Origin: an uncultured bacterium
GTDB taxonomy: Bacteria > Bacteroidota > Rhodothermia > Rhodothermales > Rubricoccaceae
NCBI GenBank assembly: GCA_947493945.1
Contig: CANLSR010000001.1
Coordinates: 248,001-312,000 of the forward strand
Reading direction: 5' to 3'
DNA: 64,000 bases
Shown: positions 16,313 to 23,632 of the stretch, piece by piece
Numbering within the stretch: the stretch's first letter is position 1
Layout of the letters: each line of letters opens with the position of its first letter
Notes under the pieces: model-generated
Seen by the model: the letters and a program-made list of their open reading frames with translations, nothing else
Database searches by the model: none
Told to the model about the DNA's origin: nothing
Program-made: the position numbers and the translations under genes

Positions 16313-17281
16313 CTAGGCCGGGCCGGTCGGCTGGTTGCCGCCGCCGATCTGGGTGCGCATCTGGGTGTCGGCCTCCACGTTGCGCATGTTGTAGTAGTCC
16401 ATGATCCCCAGGTTGCCCTGGCGGAACGCCTCGGCCATGGCCTGGGGGATCTCGGCCTCGGCGGCGACTAGGTTGGCGCGCTGCTCCTGCTCCGACGCCA
16501 CGGCGGCGGCGCGGCGCTCCTCGGCCTTGGCGCGCGCGACCCGGAGGTCGGCCTCGGCCTGGTCGGTCTGGAGCTTGGCCCCGATGTTCTCGCCCACGTC
16601 CACGTCGGCGATGTCGATGGACAGGATGTCGAACGCGGTCCCGTTGTCGAGCCCCTTGGCCAGCACCGTCTTCGAGATGTTGTCCGGGTTCTCGAGCACC
16701 TGGGCGTGCGTCGCCGACGAGCCGATCGTGCTCACGATCCCCTCGCCCACCCGGGCAATGATGGTCTCCTCGCCCGCGCCGCCCACCAGCCGCTCGATGT
16801 TGGCTCGGACCGTCACGCGCGCGATCGCCCGCACCTGGATGCCGTCCTTGGCGATGGCCGAGATCGGCGGCGTGGTGATCACCTTGGGGTTGACCGACAC
16901 CTGGACGGCCTCGAACACGTCGCGCCCGGCCAGGTCGATGGCCGTCGCTCGGGCGAAGTTGAGGTCGATGTTGGCCTTGTCGGCCGAGATCAACGCGTTG
17001 ACGACCTGCTGGACGTGGCCGCCGGCGAGGTAGTGGGCCTCCAGCAACGGCGGCGAGACCGGGATGCCCGCCTTGTGCGCCGTGATCAGCGGCCGGACGA
17101 TGGCCGCCGGCGGCACGTTGCGCAGCCGCATCCCGACCAGGTCGCGGAACAGGCTCAGCTTGACGCCCGAGAACACGGCCGTGATCCACAGCCGGACCGG
17201 CACGAAGTACAGCAGCACCACGGCCGCCAGCACGGCGCCCAAGATGACGATGAGGCTACCGACGCCGAGAAGCTCGTCCAT
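16313..17281 (-). CDS. floA: Flotillin-like protein FloA
   Basis: This 322-residue FloA/YqfA (UPF0365) protein begins with an N-terminal membrane helix (about 8-28). An SPFH-like core follows, then an Ala/Glu/Arg-rich coiled coil (about 228-285) and a short tail. Characteristic segments such as [13 protein letters not shown] near 88 and [19 protein letters not shown] near 207 fit the family well. Flotillins organise membrane microdomains and act as scaffolds. The start is ATG at 17281. NfeD, the usual partner, is not adjacent. moaC lies upstream (17324). Confidence 0.95.
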   Translation of the reverse strand: MDELLGVGSLIVILGAVLAAVVLLYFVPVRLWITAVFSGVKLSLFRDLVGMRLRNVPPAAIVRPLITAHKAGIPVSPPLLEAHYLAGGHVQQVVNALISADKANIDLNFARATAIDLAGRDVFEAVQVSVNPKVITTPPISAIAKDGIQVRAIARVTVRANIERLVGGAGEETIIARVGEGIVSTIGSSATHAQVLENPDNISKTVLAKGLDNGTAFDILSIDIADVDVGENIGAKLQTDQAEADLRVARAKAEERRAAAVASEQEQRANLVAAEAEIPQAMAEAFRQGNLGIMDYYNMRNVEADTQMRTQIGGGNQPTGPA

Positions 17282-17323
17282 TGAAGTCTGGGGAGGGGGG
17301 CCTCGGTCTACCGGCCCCGGGCG

Positions 17324-17824
17324 CTAGTTGTTGCGCGGGCTCGCCCGCCGGTAGTCGCCGCTCCGGCCGCCGCTCTTGGCCAGCAGCCGGATGCCCGTGA
17401 TCTCGATGTCTTTGGTGACCGACTTGCACATGTCGTACACCGTAAGTGCAGCAATGCTAACGGCCGTCAGCGCCTCCATCTCGACGCCCGTCGGCCCCTC
17501 CGTCTTGCAGATCGCCCGCACGTCGACGGCGCCGGCCTCGTCGTCCAGCTCGAACTCGATCTCGACGTTTTGGAGCACCACGTCGTGGCAGAGCGGCAAG
17601 AGGCGGCTGGTCTGCTTGGCGCCCAGCACGCCGGCCACGTTGGAGACGGTCAGCACGTCGCCCTTGCGGATCTCGTTCTCGCGGATCAAGCGCAGCGCCT
17701 CGGCGCCGACCACCACCCGGCCGGCCGCGACGGCCGTGCGCGCCGTCCGGGGCTTGTTGCTGATGTCGACCATCCGGGCCTGGCCCTGGTCGTCGACGTG
17801 GCTGAGGGCGGGGGTCTCGGTCAT
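17324..17824 (-). CDS. moaC: Cyclic pyranopterin monophosphate synthase
   Basis: This 166-residue enzyme converts the MoaA product (3',8-cyclo-7,8-dihydro-GTP) to cyclic pyranopterin monophosphate in molybdenum-cofactor synthesis. LLPLCHDV near 82, KTEGPTGVEMEALTAVS near 113 and YDMCKSV near 135 are the conserved family segments. No other moa gene is in the window, so this step is encoded apart from the rest of the pathway. The ATG at 17824 has a TATCTTGG box 21 nt upstream. Confidence 0.96.
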   Translation of the reverse strand: MTETPALSHVDDQGQARMVDISNKPRTARTAVAAGRVVVGAEALRLIRENEIRKGDVLTVSNVAGVLGAKQTSRLLPLCHDVVLQNVEIEFELDDEAGAVDVRAICKTEGPTGVEMEALTAVSIAALTVYDMCKSVTKDIEITGIRLLAKSGGRSGDYRRASPRNN

Positions 17825-17845
17825 GGGAGTCGGGGGGGACGTGCG

Positions 17846-17853
17846 CCAAGATA
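17846..17853 (-). promoter_or_regulatory. -7-like box TATCTTGG of moaC
   Basis: TATCTTGG on the minus strand ends 21 nt before the moaC ATG and matches the TANCTTSG pattern. Confidence 0.55.
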
Positions 17854-17892
17854 CCGGGTCCGGCCGGACGCAACGAGCCCTCTGGCCGTGAC

Positions 17893-17927
17893 CGCCCGGC
17901 TGGCGGACGCGCTCCGCCAGCCGGGCG
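17893..17927 (-). terminator. Perfect 15-bp hairpin between the aminotransferase gene and moaC
   Basis: CGCCCGGCTGGCGGA (17893-17907) and its exact reverse complement (17913-17927) flank a CGCGC loop. It lies 90 nt past the leftward aminotransferase stop (18017) and just upstream of the moaC promoter box, so it probably separates the two units. There is no T-tract; the arms carry the iterated GCTGGCGG word. Confidence 0.65.
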
Positions 17928-18016
17928 GGGCAACGGAAGCGGGCGGGCGCCCAAAGGCGCCACGTGGCGTCTCTACGGGACCGCGGTCGTGGGGGCCCCT
18001 GGCGGCGCCCCAAACC

Positions 18017-19231
18017 CTACGCCAGCGCCGTCAGGCCGGCCTCGATGCGGTCGCAGGCGCGCGTCAGCGTGTCCAGGTCCGTGGCGTACGACAGGCGGAC
18101 GCCGGCGTCGGAGCCGAACGCCTGGCCGGGCACCAGCGCCACGTCGTGCGCTTCCAGCAGGTACCGGCACAGGCCCACGCTGCCCGAGATCGTGTCGCCG
18201 TCGGGCGTTTGGCGGCCGTAGAGCGCCGAGACGTCGGGGAACAGGTAGAACGCGCCCTGGGGCACCGGGCAGACCACGCCGCCGATGGCGTCCAGCCGGG
18301 CCAGCACGGCGTCGCGGCGCTGGCGGAAGGCGTCGACCATCGCCTGGACCGGCTCCGGCCCCATCGTGAACGCCGCCAGCGAGGCGTACTGGGAGATGGA
18401 CGAGGCGCCGCTGGTGAGCTGGCTCTGGACCTTGGCCGCGGCGCCGGACCACCAGCCGGGCGCGGCGAGGTAGCCCAGCCGCCAGCCCGTCATGGCGTAG
18501 GCCTTGGAGAACCCGTTGACCGTCGCCGTCCGGCCGCCCATGCCGTCGAGCGAGCCGAACGAGACGTGCTCGGCGTCGAACACGACGTACTCGTAGATCT
18601 CGTCCGAGATGACCACGACGTTGGGGTGATCGCGGAGGACCTCGGCCAGGGCCTCTTGCTCGTCGCGGCTGTAGACGGCGCCGGTCGGGTTGGAGGGGCT
18701 GTTGAAGATCAGCGCCCGCGTCCGCTCGGTCATCGCGTTCGCCAGCTGGGCGGGCGTGATCTTGTAGTCGGCGGCGGCCGTGGCCGGGATCTCGACCGGC
18801 TCGGCGCCCGCCAGCCGCGCCATCTCGGGGTAGCTCACCCAGTACGGCGCCGGGATCAGCACTTCGTCGCCGGGCCGGCAGACGGCCAGCAGGGCCTGGG
18901 CGACGGACTGCTTGGCCCCGTTAGAGACCACCACGTCGCCGGCGGCCACATCGAGCCCGTTCTCGCGCGTCAGCTTGTGGGCGATGGCTTGGCGGAGCTC
19001 GGGGATGCCGGCGCTGGGCGTGTAGTGGAACCGGCCGTCGCGCAGCGCTTGGTGCGCCGCCTCGACGATGGGCGCCGGCGTGTCGAAGTCGGGCTCGCCG
19101 GCCGAGAGCGCGATGACGTCGCGGCCCTCGCGGACGAGCGCGGCGGCGCGCGCCGAGATGGCCAACGTGGCCGAGGGCCGCATGGCCTCCACGCGGGGGC
19201 TGAGGGCGTCGAGGGCGGGGGCGTCGGTCAT
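18017..19231 (-). CDS. Class I PLP-dependent aminotransferase (aspartate aminotransferase type)
   Basis: This 404-residue cytosolic enzyme belongs to the aspartate/aromatic aminotransferase fold-type I family, subgroup Ib. Visible features are SAGEPDFDTP near 43, the cofactor-phosphate segment SNGAKQSV near 107 and the Schiff-base lysine in NGFSKAYAMTGWRLGY near 238. A substrate-carboxylate Arg near the C-terminus (VRLSYAT) is also present. The length is standard. It most likely transaminates aspartate or glutamate. The ATG at 19231 is preceded by a TACCTTCC box at 19 nt. It appears monocistronic. Confidence 0.93.
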   Translation of the reverse strand: MTDAPALDALSPRVEAMRPSATLAISARAAALVREGRDVIALSAGEPDFDTPAPIVEAAHQALRDGRFHYTPSAGIPELRQAIAHKLTRENGLDVAAGDVVVSNGAKQSVAQALLAVCRPGDEVLIPAPYWVSYPEMARLAGAEPVEIPATAAADYKITPAQLANAMTERTRALIFNSPSNPTGAVYSRDEQEALAEVLRDHPNVVVISDEIYEYVVFDAEHVSFGSLDGMGGRTATVNGFSKAYAMTGWRLGYLAAPGWWSGAAAKVQSQLTSGASSISQYASLAAFTMGPEPVQAMVDAFRQRRDAVLARLDAIGGVVCPVPQGAFYLFPDVSALYGRQTPDGDTISGSVGLCRYLLEAHDVALVPGQAFGSDAGVRLSYATDLDTLTRACDRIEAGLTALA

Positions 19232-19250
19232 GGCGTCGGCGGGGGGAGAT

Positions 19251-19258
19251 GGAAGGTA
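19251..19258 (-). promoter_or_regulatory. -7-like box TACCTTCC of the aminotransferase gene
   Basis: TACCTTCC on the minus strand lies 19 nt before the ATG at 19231, consistent with the window-wide box. Confidence 0.5.
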
Positions 19259-19412
19259 GAGGGCCCGGCCGTCCGGCGGGCGGGTTCCGCCAGCGGGAAC
19301 GGGCCTGGCACGCGGAGGCGCCTAGGTCTGGGAGGACGCCTCGGAGGACTGGAGGGCTGAACGCCCAGCGTGCCGCCGAGTCGGCGGTCGCCCCTCCCCC
19401 GGCGCCCCCACC

Positions 19413-19904
19413 CTACGGCCTCCGCAGCCGGGCCAGCGCCTCCACCACGACCGGCGGCACGAACGAGGCCACGTCGCCGCCCCAGTGGTGGATCTCGCGG
19501 ACGATGGAGGCGGCCACGAACGTGTGCGCCTCGGCCGGCATCAGGAACACGGTCTGGAGCTCGGGGAACAGCCGCCGGTTGGCCAGCGCCATCCGGAACT
19601 CGTAGTCGAAGTCGCTCACCTGGCGGAGCCCGCGCACCAGCGCCACGGCGCCCGTGGCCCGGGCGTGGTCCACGAGCAGGCCCTCGAAGGCCGTCACCCG
19701 GACGCGCTCGGCGCCCTCGATGTCCGCCGCGCTGGCCTGGACCAGGCCGACCCGGTCCTCGGTCGAGAACAGGGTCTTTTTGGAGGCGTTGACGGCGACC
19801 GTGACCTCGACCTCGTCGAACACCTTGAGCGCGCGTTCGAGCACGTCGAGGTGGCCGTAGGTGACGGGGTCGAAGGTGCCGGGGTAGAGCGCGAGCGTGG
19901 CCAC
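19413..19904 (-). CDS. coaD: Phosphopantetheine adenylyltransferase
   Basis: This 163-residue enzyme joins ATP and 4'-phosphopantetheine to dephospho-CoA, the fourth step of CoA synthesis. The nucleotidyltransferase motif YPGTFDPVTYGHL (T/HxGH-like, here YGHL) is at 8-20. ASKKTLFS is at about 40-47 and a second conserved loop EAHTFVAASIVRE is at about 133-145. The start codon is GTG at 19904, immediately preceded by a G-rich heptamer array (19905-19938). The usual neighbour rsmD is upstream (20038-20574), as in many bacteria. Confidence 0.95.
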   Translation of the reverse strand: MATLALYPGTFDPVTYGHLDVLERALKVFDEVEVTVAVNASKKTLFSTEDRVGLVQASAADIEGAERVRVTAFEGLLVDHARATGAVALVRGLRQVSDFDYEFRMALANRRLFPELQTVFLMPAEAHTFVAASIVREIHHWGGDVASFVPPVVVEALARLRRP

Positions 19905-19938
19905 GGGAGGCGGGAGGCGGGAGGCGGGAGGCGGGAAG
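19905..19938. repeat. G-rich heptamer array (GGGAGGC)4 abutting the coaD start
   Basis: Four perfect GGGAGGC copies and a GGGAAG remnant directly touch the coaD GTG. The G-rich strand is the coaD template. It is analogous in unit length and composition to the array at 1849 and can form a G-quadruplex. Confidence 0.9.
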
Positions 19939-20037
19939 ATCGGTCGCGGCGCCGGCTCTCGCCGCGCCGAATTCGGCCGCTAGCCGGGCCGCCGCTCGGG
20001 GCACCTGGCTACGCCGCCCGCTGGCGGTCGGCGGCGG

Positions 20038-20574
20038 CTACGCCTCGTTCTCGAACAGGCTGACGACGGTGCCGCCGTACGTCCGCGACTGGCGCCAGCC
20101 GCCGGCGTGCTCGAACGCGTGGCGGGCGTCGTGCTCCAGCACGAACAGGCCGCCGGGCGCGAGCCACGGCCGGGCCGCGTCGGGCAGCGCCGCCAGTTCG
20201 GCCAAGCCGTAGGGCGGGTCGGCTAGCACCAGGTCGAACGCCTCGGGCGCGCGGCGCAGGTAGGCGAGCGCGTCGGCGCGCACAAACGTGGCCCGCGGTT
20301 CCAGCCCCAGCGCGGCGGCGTTGCGGCGGGCGACGGCCAGCGTCCGCGCGTGCTGCTCCACGAACGTCGCGCGGGCGGCGCCTCGGCTCAAGGCCTCCAG
20401 GCCCAGCGCGCCGCTCCCGGCGAACAGGTCCAGCACGCGGGCGCCGGGCAGGGTCATGCGCGATCCGAGCGCGCTGAACAGCGCCTCGCGCACGCGGTCG
20501 GTGGTGGGGCGCGTGCGGTCGCCTCGGGGCGCGTCGATGGGGCGGCGGGCCAGCGTGCCCCCGGTGATCCGCAT
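20038..20574 (-). CDS. rsmD: 16S rRNA (guanine(966)-N(2))-methyltransferase
   Basis: This 178-residue SAM-dependent methyltransferase modifies G966 of 16S rRNA. The N-terminus MRITGGTLARRPI is typical. SAM motif I is VLDLFAGSGALGLEAL (about 47-62), and the catalytic DPPY of N2-guanine methylases is at about 131-134. The ATG at 20574 gives the standard length; the longer frame upstream is not conserved-looking. It is probably co-transcribed with coaD 133 bp downstream, the usual pairing. Confidence 0.95.
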   Translation of the reverse strand: MRITGGTLARRPIDAPRGDRTRPTTDRVREALFSALGSRMTLPGARVLDLFAGSGALGLEALSRGAARATFVEQHARTLAVARRNAAALGLEPRATFVRADALAYLRRAPEAFDLVLADPPYGLAELAALPDAARPWLAPGGLFVLEHDARHAFEHAGGWRQSRTYGGTVVSLFENEA

Positions 20575-20641
20575 CAGCCCGGCCGGCCGGTCTCGGCCCG
20601 CTGGCGGTCGGCGCCGGCGTTCGTCTCGGCCGCGCGGCCGG

Positions 20642-21514
20642 TCACAGCACCACGCCCAGCACCGGGCCAAAGGCGGCCAGCTCGGCCGCGTCGGCGCCGG
20701 GGCGCCGGCGGAAGGGCGCGAACGGGTCGAGCGGCTGGGGCGTGGCCCCGGCGAACTCGGCCGTCAGGCCCAGGCGCTCCGGCGTCGCGTCGTCGCCGTA
20801 GACCAGGAGCCGGTCCAGCGAGCCCGCGTCGGCGCCGGCCTGCTGGAGCGCCGCCAGCGCGAAGTAGGCCGTGTCGGCAGGGGCCGTGCTCGGCCCGTAG
20901 GTGCCGAACAGGAACGCGCCGCCCTGGGTCACCGCGACCTCGGTGTGGCTGCCGTAGGCCCCGACCACCAGGTCCAGGCCCGCCCCGCTGGCGGCGGCGG
21001 CCACGGCGCGCGTGGTGTCGGCGACGTCGTACGCCGAGAGCGCCAGCGCGTCGGCCAGCTGCGCCAGCCGGCCGTGGACGGGCTCGTCGACGTGGACCAC
21101 GTGGAACCACTCGCGGTCGCCCTCGGCCCGGCGCTCGGTGCGCACCGACGCGGCCCGCACGCGGACGGCTTGGGACGGCGCGAGGTCGGCCAGGAGCGCC
21201 GTCTCCTGCCGGATCTGGCCCTCGCGGACGTCGGCCGGGAGGCCCACCGGCAGCGGCGTGAAAAACGACGTCGTGGCCGTCGGGTGCACGGCCAGCACCA
21301 GCGCCTGGGCCTCGGTCCCGCCCAGGCCCTCCGCCAGCGCGGCGGCCACGGCCTCGACCGCCGCCGGCCCGCCGTCGTGGAGCACGGCCCGCTCGACGTC
21401 CATCTCGAAATCGGCCGCGCCCAGGCGGCGCAGGCGCGGCCCGTCCGGCCCGGCTACGGCCTCGGCGTAGCGGAGCGTCCGGCCCGAGATCGAGGCGGCG
21501 GCGCGAGTGCTCAC
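20642..21514 (-). CDS. PilM/GspL-like actin-fold protein (tentative)
   Basis: This soluble 290-residue protein looks like the actin/FtsA-type fold of PilM. Residues near 190-240 read as a second ATPase-like subdomain (LVVGAYGSHTEVAV, then DTAYFALAALQQAG). The C-terminus has PLDPFAPF and ends with AFGPVLGVVL, as PilM proteins end in an Ala-Gly-Leu-type motif. It starts with GTG at 21514, four bases after the stop of a pseudopilin-like membrane protein. A role in a type IV pilus or type II secretion-like machine is inferred; no other pil or gsp gene is here. Confidence 0.5.
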   Translation of the reverse strand: MSTRAAASISGRTLRYAEAVAGPDGPRLRRLGAADFEMDVERAVLHDGGPAAVEAVAAALAEGLGGTEAQALVLAVHPTATTSFFTPLPVGLPADVREGQIRQETALLADLAPSQAVRVRAASVRTERRAEGDREWFHVVHVDEPVHGRLAQLADALALSAYDVADTTRAVAAAASGAGLDLVVGAYGSHTEVAVTQGGAFLFGTYGPSTAPADTAYFALAALQQAGADAGSLDRLLVYGDDATPERLGLTAEFAGATPQPLDPFAPFRRRPGADAAELAAFGPVLGVVL

Positions 21515-21518
21515 GGGG

Positions 21519-21995
21519 CTACTCCCACGAGGCCGCGTTGCGCAGGGCCGGGTTGGGCACGCGCGACCCGATCGAGTCGGCCTCCATCGCGGGGTCGGCC
21601 AGCCAGTAGATCTGGAAGCCCGACGTGTCCCGGACCACTTGGTAGCGGAACGGCTGCCCGTCGCGGGGCGAGGACGCCAGCGACTCGGCCGACGGCGGCG
21701 CCAGCCGGCCCTCCTCGCCCGCGGCCTCGGACGCAAAGCGCGGGTCGTTGCGCGTGTACATCACCAGCGAGTCGAGCGTGGACGGGTACACGCCCATCGA
21801 GTCGCGGTAGGAAATCAGGGCCGTGCGGACGTCGGACATCCGCTCGCGCGTCAGGTCGGTCTGGCGCTGGGCCGCCTCGGCCCGCCGGGCCGGCACGACG
21901 GTGACGTAGAACAGGAGGACGACGAGGCCGAGGATGATGAGGGCAAGTACGGCGCGAATGCCGATTTCGCTGCCGCTAGCGCCGGTGGAGGCCAT
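21519..21995 (-). CDS. Single-pass membrane protein with pseudopilin-like periplasmic domain
   Basis: This 158-residue protein has a short cytoplasmic N-terminus and one membrane helix (about 13-32). A coiled segment follows, then a domain containing ISYRDSMGVYPSTLDSL (about 62-78), which resembles the YxxDxGxYPxxLxxL pattern of GspG-type pseudopilins. No prepilin-peptidase site (Gly before the helix with Glu at +5) is evident, so it is not a classic pseudopilin; a PilN/GspM-like partner is possible. It is the first gene of a two-gene unit with the PilM-like gene. Confidence 0.5.
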   Translation of the reverse strand: MASTGASGSEIGIRAVLALIILGLVVLLFYVTVVPARRAEAAQRQTDLTRERMSDVRTALISYRDSMGVYPSTLDSLVMYTRNDPRFASEAAGEEGRLAPPSAESLASSPRDGQPFRYQVVRDTSGFQIYWLADPAMEADSIGSRVPNPALRNAASWE

Positions 21996-22186
21996 CGAGA
22001 GGGGTGGATGTGATCGAGAAAGGTCGGGGCCGGCGCGTCGCCGCGCGTCCGGGTAGAATACCCCCGCGCGTCCCGCATCCGCAAGACGACGTGCCGGGGC
22101 CGGGGGCCGCAGTCCGTCCCCGCGCCGGGACCCGCCGCCAGCGGAAACGTTGCCCGGCCTCGGCCGTCCCCAGGGCCGTCCTCCCG

Positions 22187-22972
22187 ATGGCCCCTCCCGT
22201 GACCCGGCTCAGCGTCAACCTCAACAAAGCCGCCCTGATGCGGAACGCACGCGGCGGCGGCCGTCCCGACGTGGCCCACCTGGCCCGGCTCTGCGTCGGG
22301 GCCGGCGCCGCCGGCGTGACGCTCCACCCCCGGCCCGACGGGCGCCACGCGCGCGCCGCCGACGTCGAGGCGCTGGCGGCGCTCGTGGCCGAGTCGCCCG
22401 CCGAGCTCAACGTCGAGGGCAACCCGCTGGAGGGCCCCCGCACGACCGCCGGCTACGACTTCCCCGGGTTCATGGCGCTGGTCCGGCGCGTGCGCCCGAC
22501 CCAGGCCACGCTCGTCCCCGACGCCCAGGGCCAGCGGACGAGCGACCACGGCTGGGACCTGGACCGCGACGCCGGCCGGCTGGCGCCCATCGTCGGCGAG
22601 CTGAGGGCGCTCGGCTGCCGGGTCAGCCTGTTCGTGGACCCAGAGCCGGAGACGGTGGCGGCGGCGGCCGCGCTCGGGGCCGACCGCGTCGAGCTCTACA
22701 CCGGCCCCTACGCCTGGGCCGCCGCCCGGGGCGAGCCCGGCCCCGAGACCGAGCGCCACCGCCGCGCCGCCGACGCCGCCCGCCGGTCGGGCCTGACGCT
22801 CAACGCCGGCCACGACCTGGACCTGGACAACCTCGGCCCCTACCTCGCCGCCGTCCCCGGCGTGGCCGAGGTGTCCATCGGCCAGGCGCTCTTGGCCGAT
22901 GCCTTGGAGCGCGGGCTCGCCCGGACGGTCCGCGACTACCTCGCCGTCATCGCCGCCGCGCGGCCGGCCTGA
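22187..22972 (+). CDS. pdxJ: Pyridoxine 5'-phosphate synthase
   Basis: This 261-residue TIM-barrel enzyme condenses deoxyxylulose 5-phosphate with 3-amino-2-oxopropyl phosphate in the DXP-dependent vitamin B6 pathway. The N-terminus LSVNLNKAALMRNARGG is the Bacteroidota-type version of the usual VNIDHxATxRxARG. VTLHPRPDGRHAR near 44 and ELNVEGNP near 69 are conserved active-site strands, and NAGHDLDLDNL near 206 is the phosphate-side loop. I use ATG 22187; in-frame codons upstream are not family-like. It is divergent from the pseudopilin-like gene and convergent with the DUF3124 gene six bases away. Confidence 0.94.
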   Translation: MAPPVTRLSVNLNKAALMRNARGGGRPDVAHLARLCVGAGAAGVTLHPRPDGRHARAADVEALAALVAESPAELNVEGNPLEGPRTTAGYDFPGFMALVRRVRPTQATLVPDAQGQRTSDHGWDLDRDAGRLAPIVGELRALGCRVSLFVDPEPETVAAAAALGADRVELYTGPYAWAAARGEPGPETERHRRAADAARRSGLTLNAGHDLDLDNLGPYLAAVPGVAEVSIGQALLADALERGLARTVRDYLAVIAAARPA

Positions 22973-22978
22973 GCCATT

Positions 22979-23545
22979 CTACTCGGCGCCGAGCCGGCGG
23001 ACGACCTGGCTCTGGCCGGTAAACGACAGGCCCTGCGCGCTCGCCGTCGAGATCATGACCGACTCGATCAGGGGCTCGCTCAGCGCTCGTCGCGCCGACC
23101 ACGTCACGAGAAAGTTGGCGCCGGAGCCGCCCGTCCGGTCGCGCTCGGCCACCACGAACGACCGCGAGGCGAGCGGCCCCAGCGTCAACGGCGCGTCGAG
23201 GTAGTCGCGGACGAGGTGACCGGCGGAGTCGTAGTACGAGACCGACGCGACCGTGAGCGTCCGCTCCGGGTCCGTGTTGCGGACGCTCAGCGTGGCGGCC
23301 AGGTCGAACTCCCGCGTGCCGTCCTGGTCGTAGATGTGGGAGTAGGCCGGGACGTAGACGACGGCGCCGGCGGCCGCGCCCTCGGCGAACCCGGCCAGCA
23401 CGGCGCCGCCCAGCGAGTCGCCGCCGGCGGCCACCGCCGACCCGCCGCGCGCGCGCTCCGCGCCCGGTCTCTCGCAGCCGCCCACGGCGGCCGCCAGCAG
23501 GAGCGCGGCCAACGGCAGCGCACGGGAGGGGAGCGAGACGGTCAT
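22979..23545 (-). CDS. DUF3124-family lipoprotein
   Basis: This 188-residue lipoprotein has a signal ending in VGGC. The domain (about 60-185) shows the DUF3124 pattern: YVPAYSHIYDQDG near 64, LSVRNTDPERT, VSYYDSAG, PLASRSFVV and the Gly-rich GGSGANFLVTW. The function of the family is unknown. The ATG at 23545 lies 25 nt after a TACCCTCC box. Its stop is six bases from the pdxJ stop on the opposite strand, so transcription is convergent. Confidence 0.85.
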   Translation of the reverse strand: MTVSLPSRALPLAALLLAAAVGGCERPGAERARGGSAVAAGGDSLGGAVLAGFAEGAAAGAVVYVPAYSHIYDQDGTREFDLAATLSVRNTDPERTLTVASVSYYDSAGHLVRDYLDAPLTLGPLASRSFVVAERDRTGGSGANFLVTWSARRALSEPLIESVMISTASAQGLSFTGQSQVVRRLGAE

Positions 23546-23570
23546 CGAGGGCGCGTTGCGGGGGCGTGTC

Positions 23571-23578
23571 GGAGGGTA
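23571..23578 (-). promoter_or_regulatory. -7-like box TACCCTCC of the DUF3124 gene
   Basis: TACCCTCC lies 25 nt before the ATG at 23545. It is a weaker match to TANCTTSG, kept because position and context agree. Confidence 0.35.
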
Positions 23579-23598
23579 CGGCCGCCGGGCCGCCGGGC

Positions 23599-23629
23599 CC
23601 CCGCTGGCGGAGCCGGACCGCCAGCGGGG
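23599..23629 (-). terminator. 12-bp inverted-pair hairpin after the oxidoreductase gene
   Basis: CCCCGCTGGCGG (23599-23610) and CCGCCAGCGGGG (23618-23629) form a perfect 12-bp stem with a 7-nt loop, beginning three bases after the leftward stop at 23633. There is no T-tract. This is one of the best examples of the paired word acting as a 3'-end hairpin. Confidence 0.65.
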
Positions 23630-23632
23630 CGG

